Shown here: positions 12,984-13,033 of the stretch, one piece after another
How the letters are laid out: every line of letters starts with the position of its first letter
Position numbering within the stretch: the first letter of the stretch is position 1
NCBI GenBank assembly: GCA_900751785.1
Contig: CAADSM010000115.1
Location: 1 to 13,033 of the forward strand
Reading direction: 5' to 3'
DNA length: 13,033 nt
Origin: Lachnospiraceae bacterium
GTDB taxonomy: Bacteria > Bacillota > Clostridia > Lachnospirales > Lachnospiraceae
Position numbers and translations under genes: made by a program
Notes under the pieces: generated by a model
Told to the model about the DNA's origin: nothing
The model's input: only the letters and a program-made list of their open reading frames with translations
Databases searched by the model: none

Positions 12984-13033
12984 AGATTGAACCTTGAAAA
13001 TCACAGATATGATGTTTGATGGCAGCTTACGCC
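12969..13033 (-). CDS. Possible C-terminal end of a minus-strand gene cut by the window edge
   Basis: One minus-strand frame is open from the window edge to a TAG at 12971-12969, giving 20 residues (RKLPSNIISVIFKVQSEPIS). Its stop lies inside a hairpin that is followed by a T-run, as expected for a gene end. The other two minus frames close quickly. I do not recognise the peptide; a transposase tail is possible given the nearby inverted repeat, but 20 residues cannot settle it. Confidence 0.3.
   Translation of the reverse strand, partial: RKLPSNIISVIFKVQSEPIS

Noticed and set aside
1..13033. CRISPR array, prophage, toxin-antitoxin or restriction genes
   Set aside because: No regularly spaced repeats and no protein motifs of these systems were seen on either strand.

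Overview
The window looks like a chromosomal segment from an endospore-forming Clostridia, most likely a Lachnospiraceae-type gut anaerobe. The reasons are the Firmicutes-style AGGAGG ribosome binding sites, the roughly 50% GC coding sequence with AT-rich intergenic DNA, paired CotF-like spore coat genes, a BclA-like collagen protein and many GT/TPR, XRE and HAD families typical of that group. The assignment is an inference from gene content only.

Layout. Positions 1-358 are AT-rich and apparently non-coding, followed by a small DUF2798-like membrane protein (359-862, +) with a strong terminator. Convergent to it on the minus strand is a likely spore-surface module: a TPR-containing family 2 glycosyltransferase (1810-2877) and, downstream, a collagen-like protein with a Thr-rich Gly-X-Y stalk (926-1681). 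This recalls the sgtA-bclA3 pair of Clostridioides difficile. Both minus-strand genes have a CATAnnnTA motif upstream, as expected for a late mother-cell sporulation sigma factor. Divergently lies argG (3232-4464, +), with a good sigma-A promoter, ARG-box-like palindromes and a hairpin-containing leader. It ends in its own terminator and has no argH beside it.

Next come several minus-strand genes: a short, probably truncated XRE regulator (4684-4917), a membrane-anchored C39-like cysteine peptidase (5119-6030) and an M19 membrane-dipeptidase family protein (6243-7295). The dipeptidase is divergent from a class I glutamine amidotransferase-like gamma-glutamyl hydrolase (7423-8154, +), so peptide and gamma-glutamyl hydrolases share an intergenic region. 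Two small CotF-like coat genes follow (8198-8380 and 8447-8686, +).

From 11628 back to 8721 runs a probable minus-strand operon: a membrane-anchored Asp-box (BNR-like) propeller protein, a four-helix membrane protein, a small coiled-coil protein and a Cof-type HAD phosphatase, the last two coupled by an ATGA overlap. Its promoter is a near-consensus sigma-A site with a perfect inverted repeat at the expected transcription start. Divergent from it is a CE1/esterase-D-like lipoprotein (11855-12901, +). The last 130 bases hold an inverted repeat, a minus-strand terminator and the tail of a possible minus-strand gene cut by the window edge, perhaps the end of a mobile element.

The most noteworthy system is the collagen/glycosyltransferase pair with sporulation-type promoter motifs, probably building a glycosylated spore-surface fibre. 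The four-gene operon from the propeller protein to the HAD phosphatase is the least explained part of the window.
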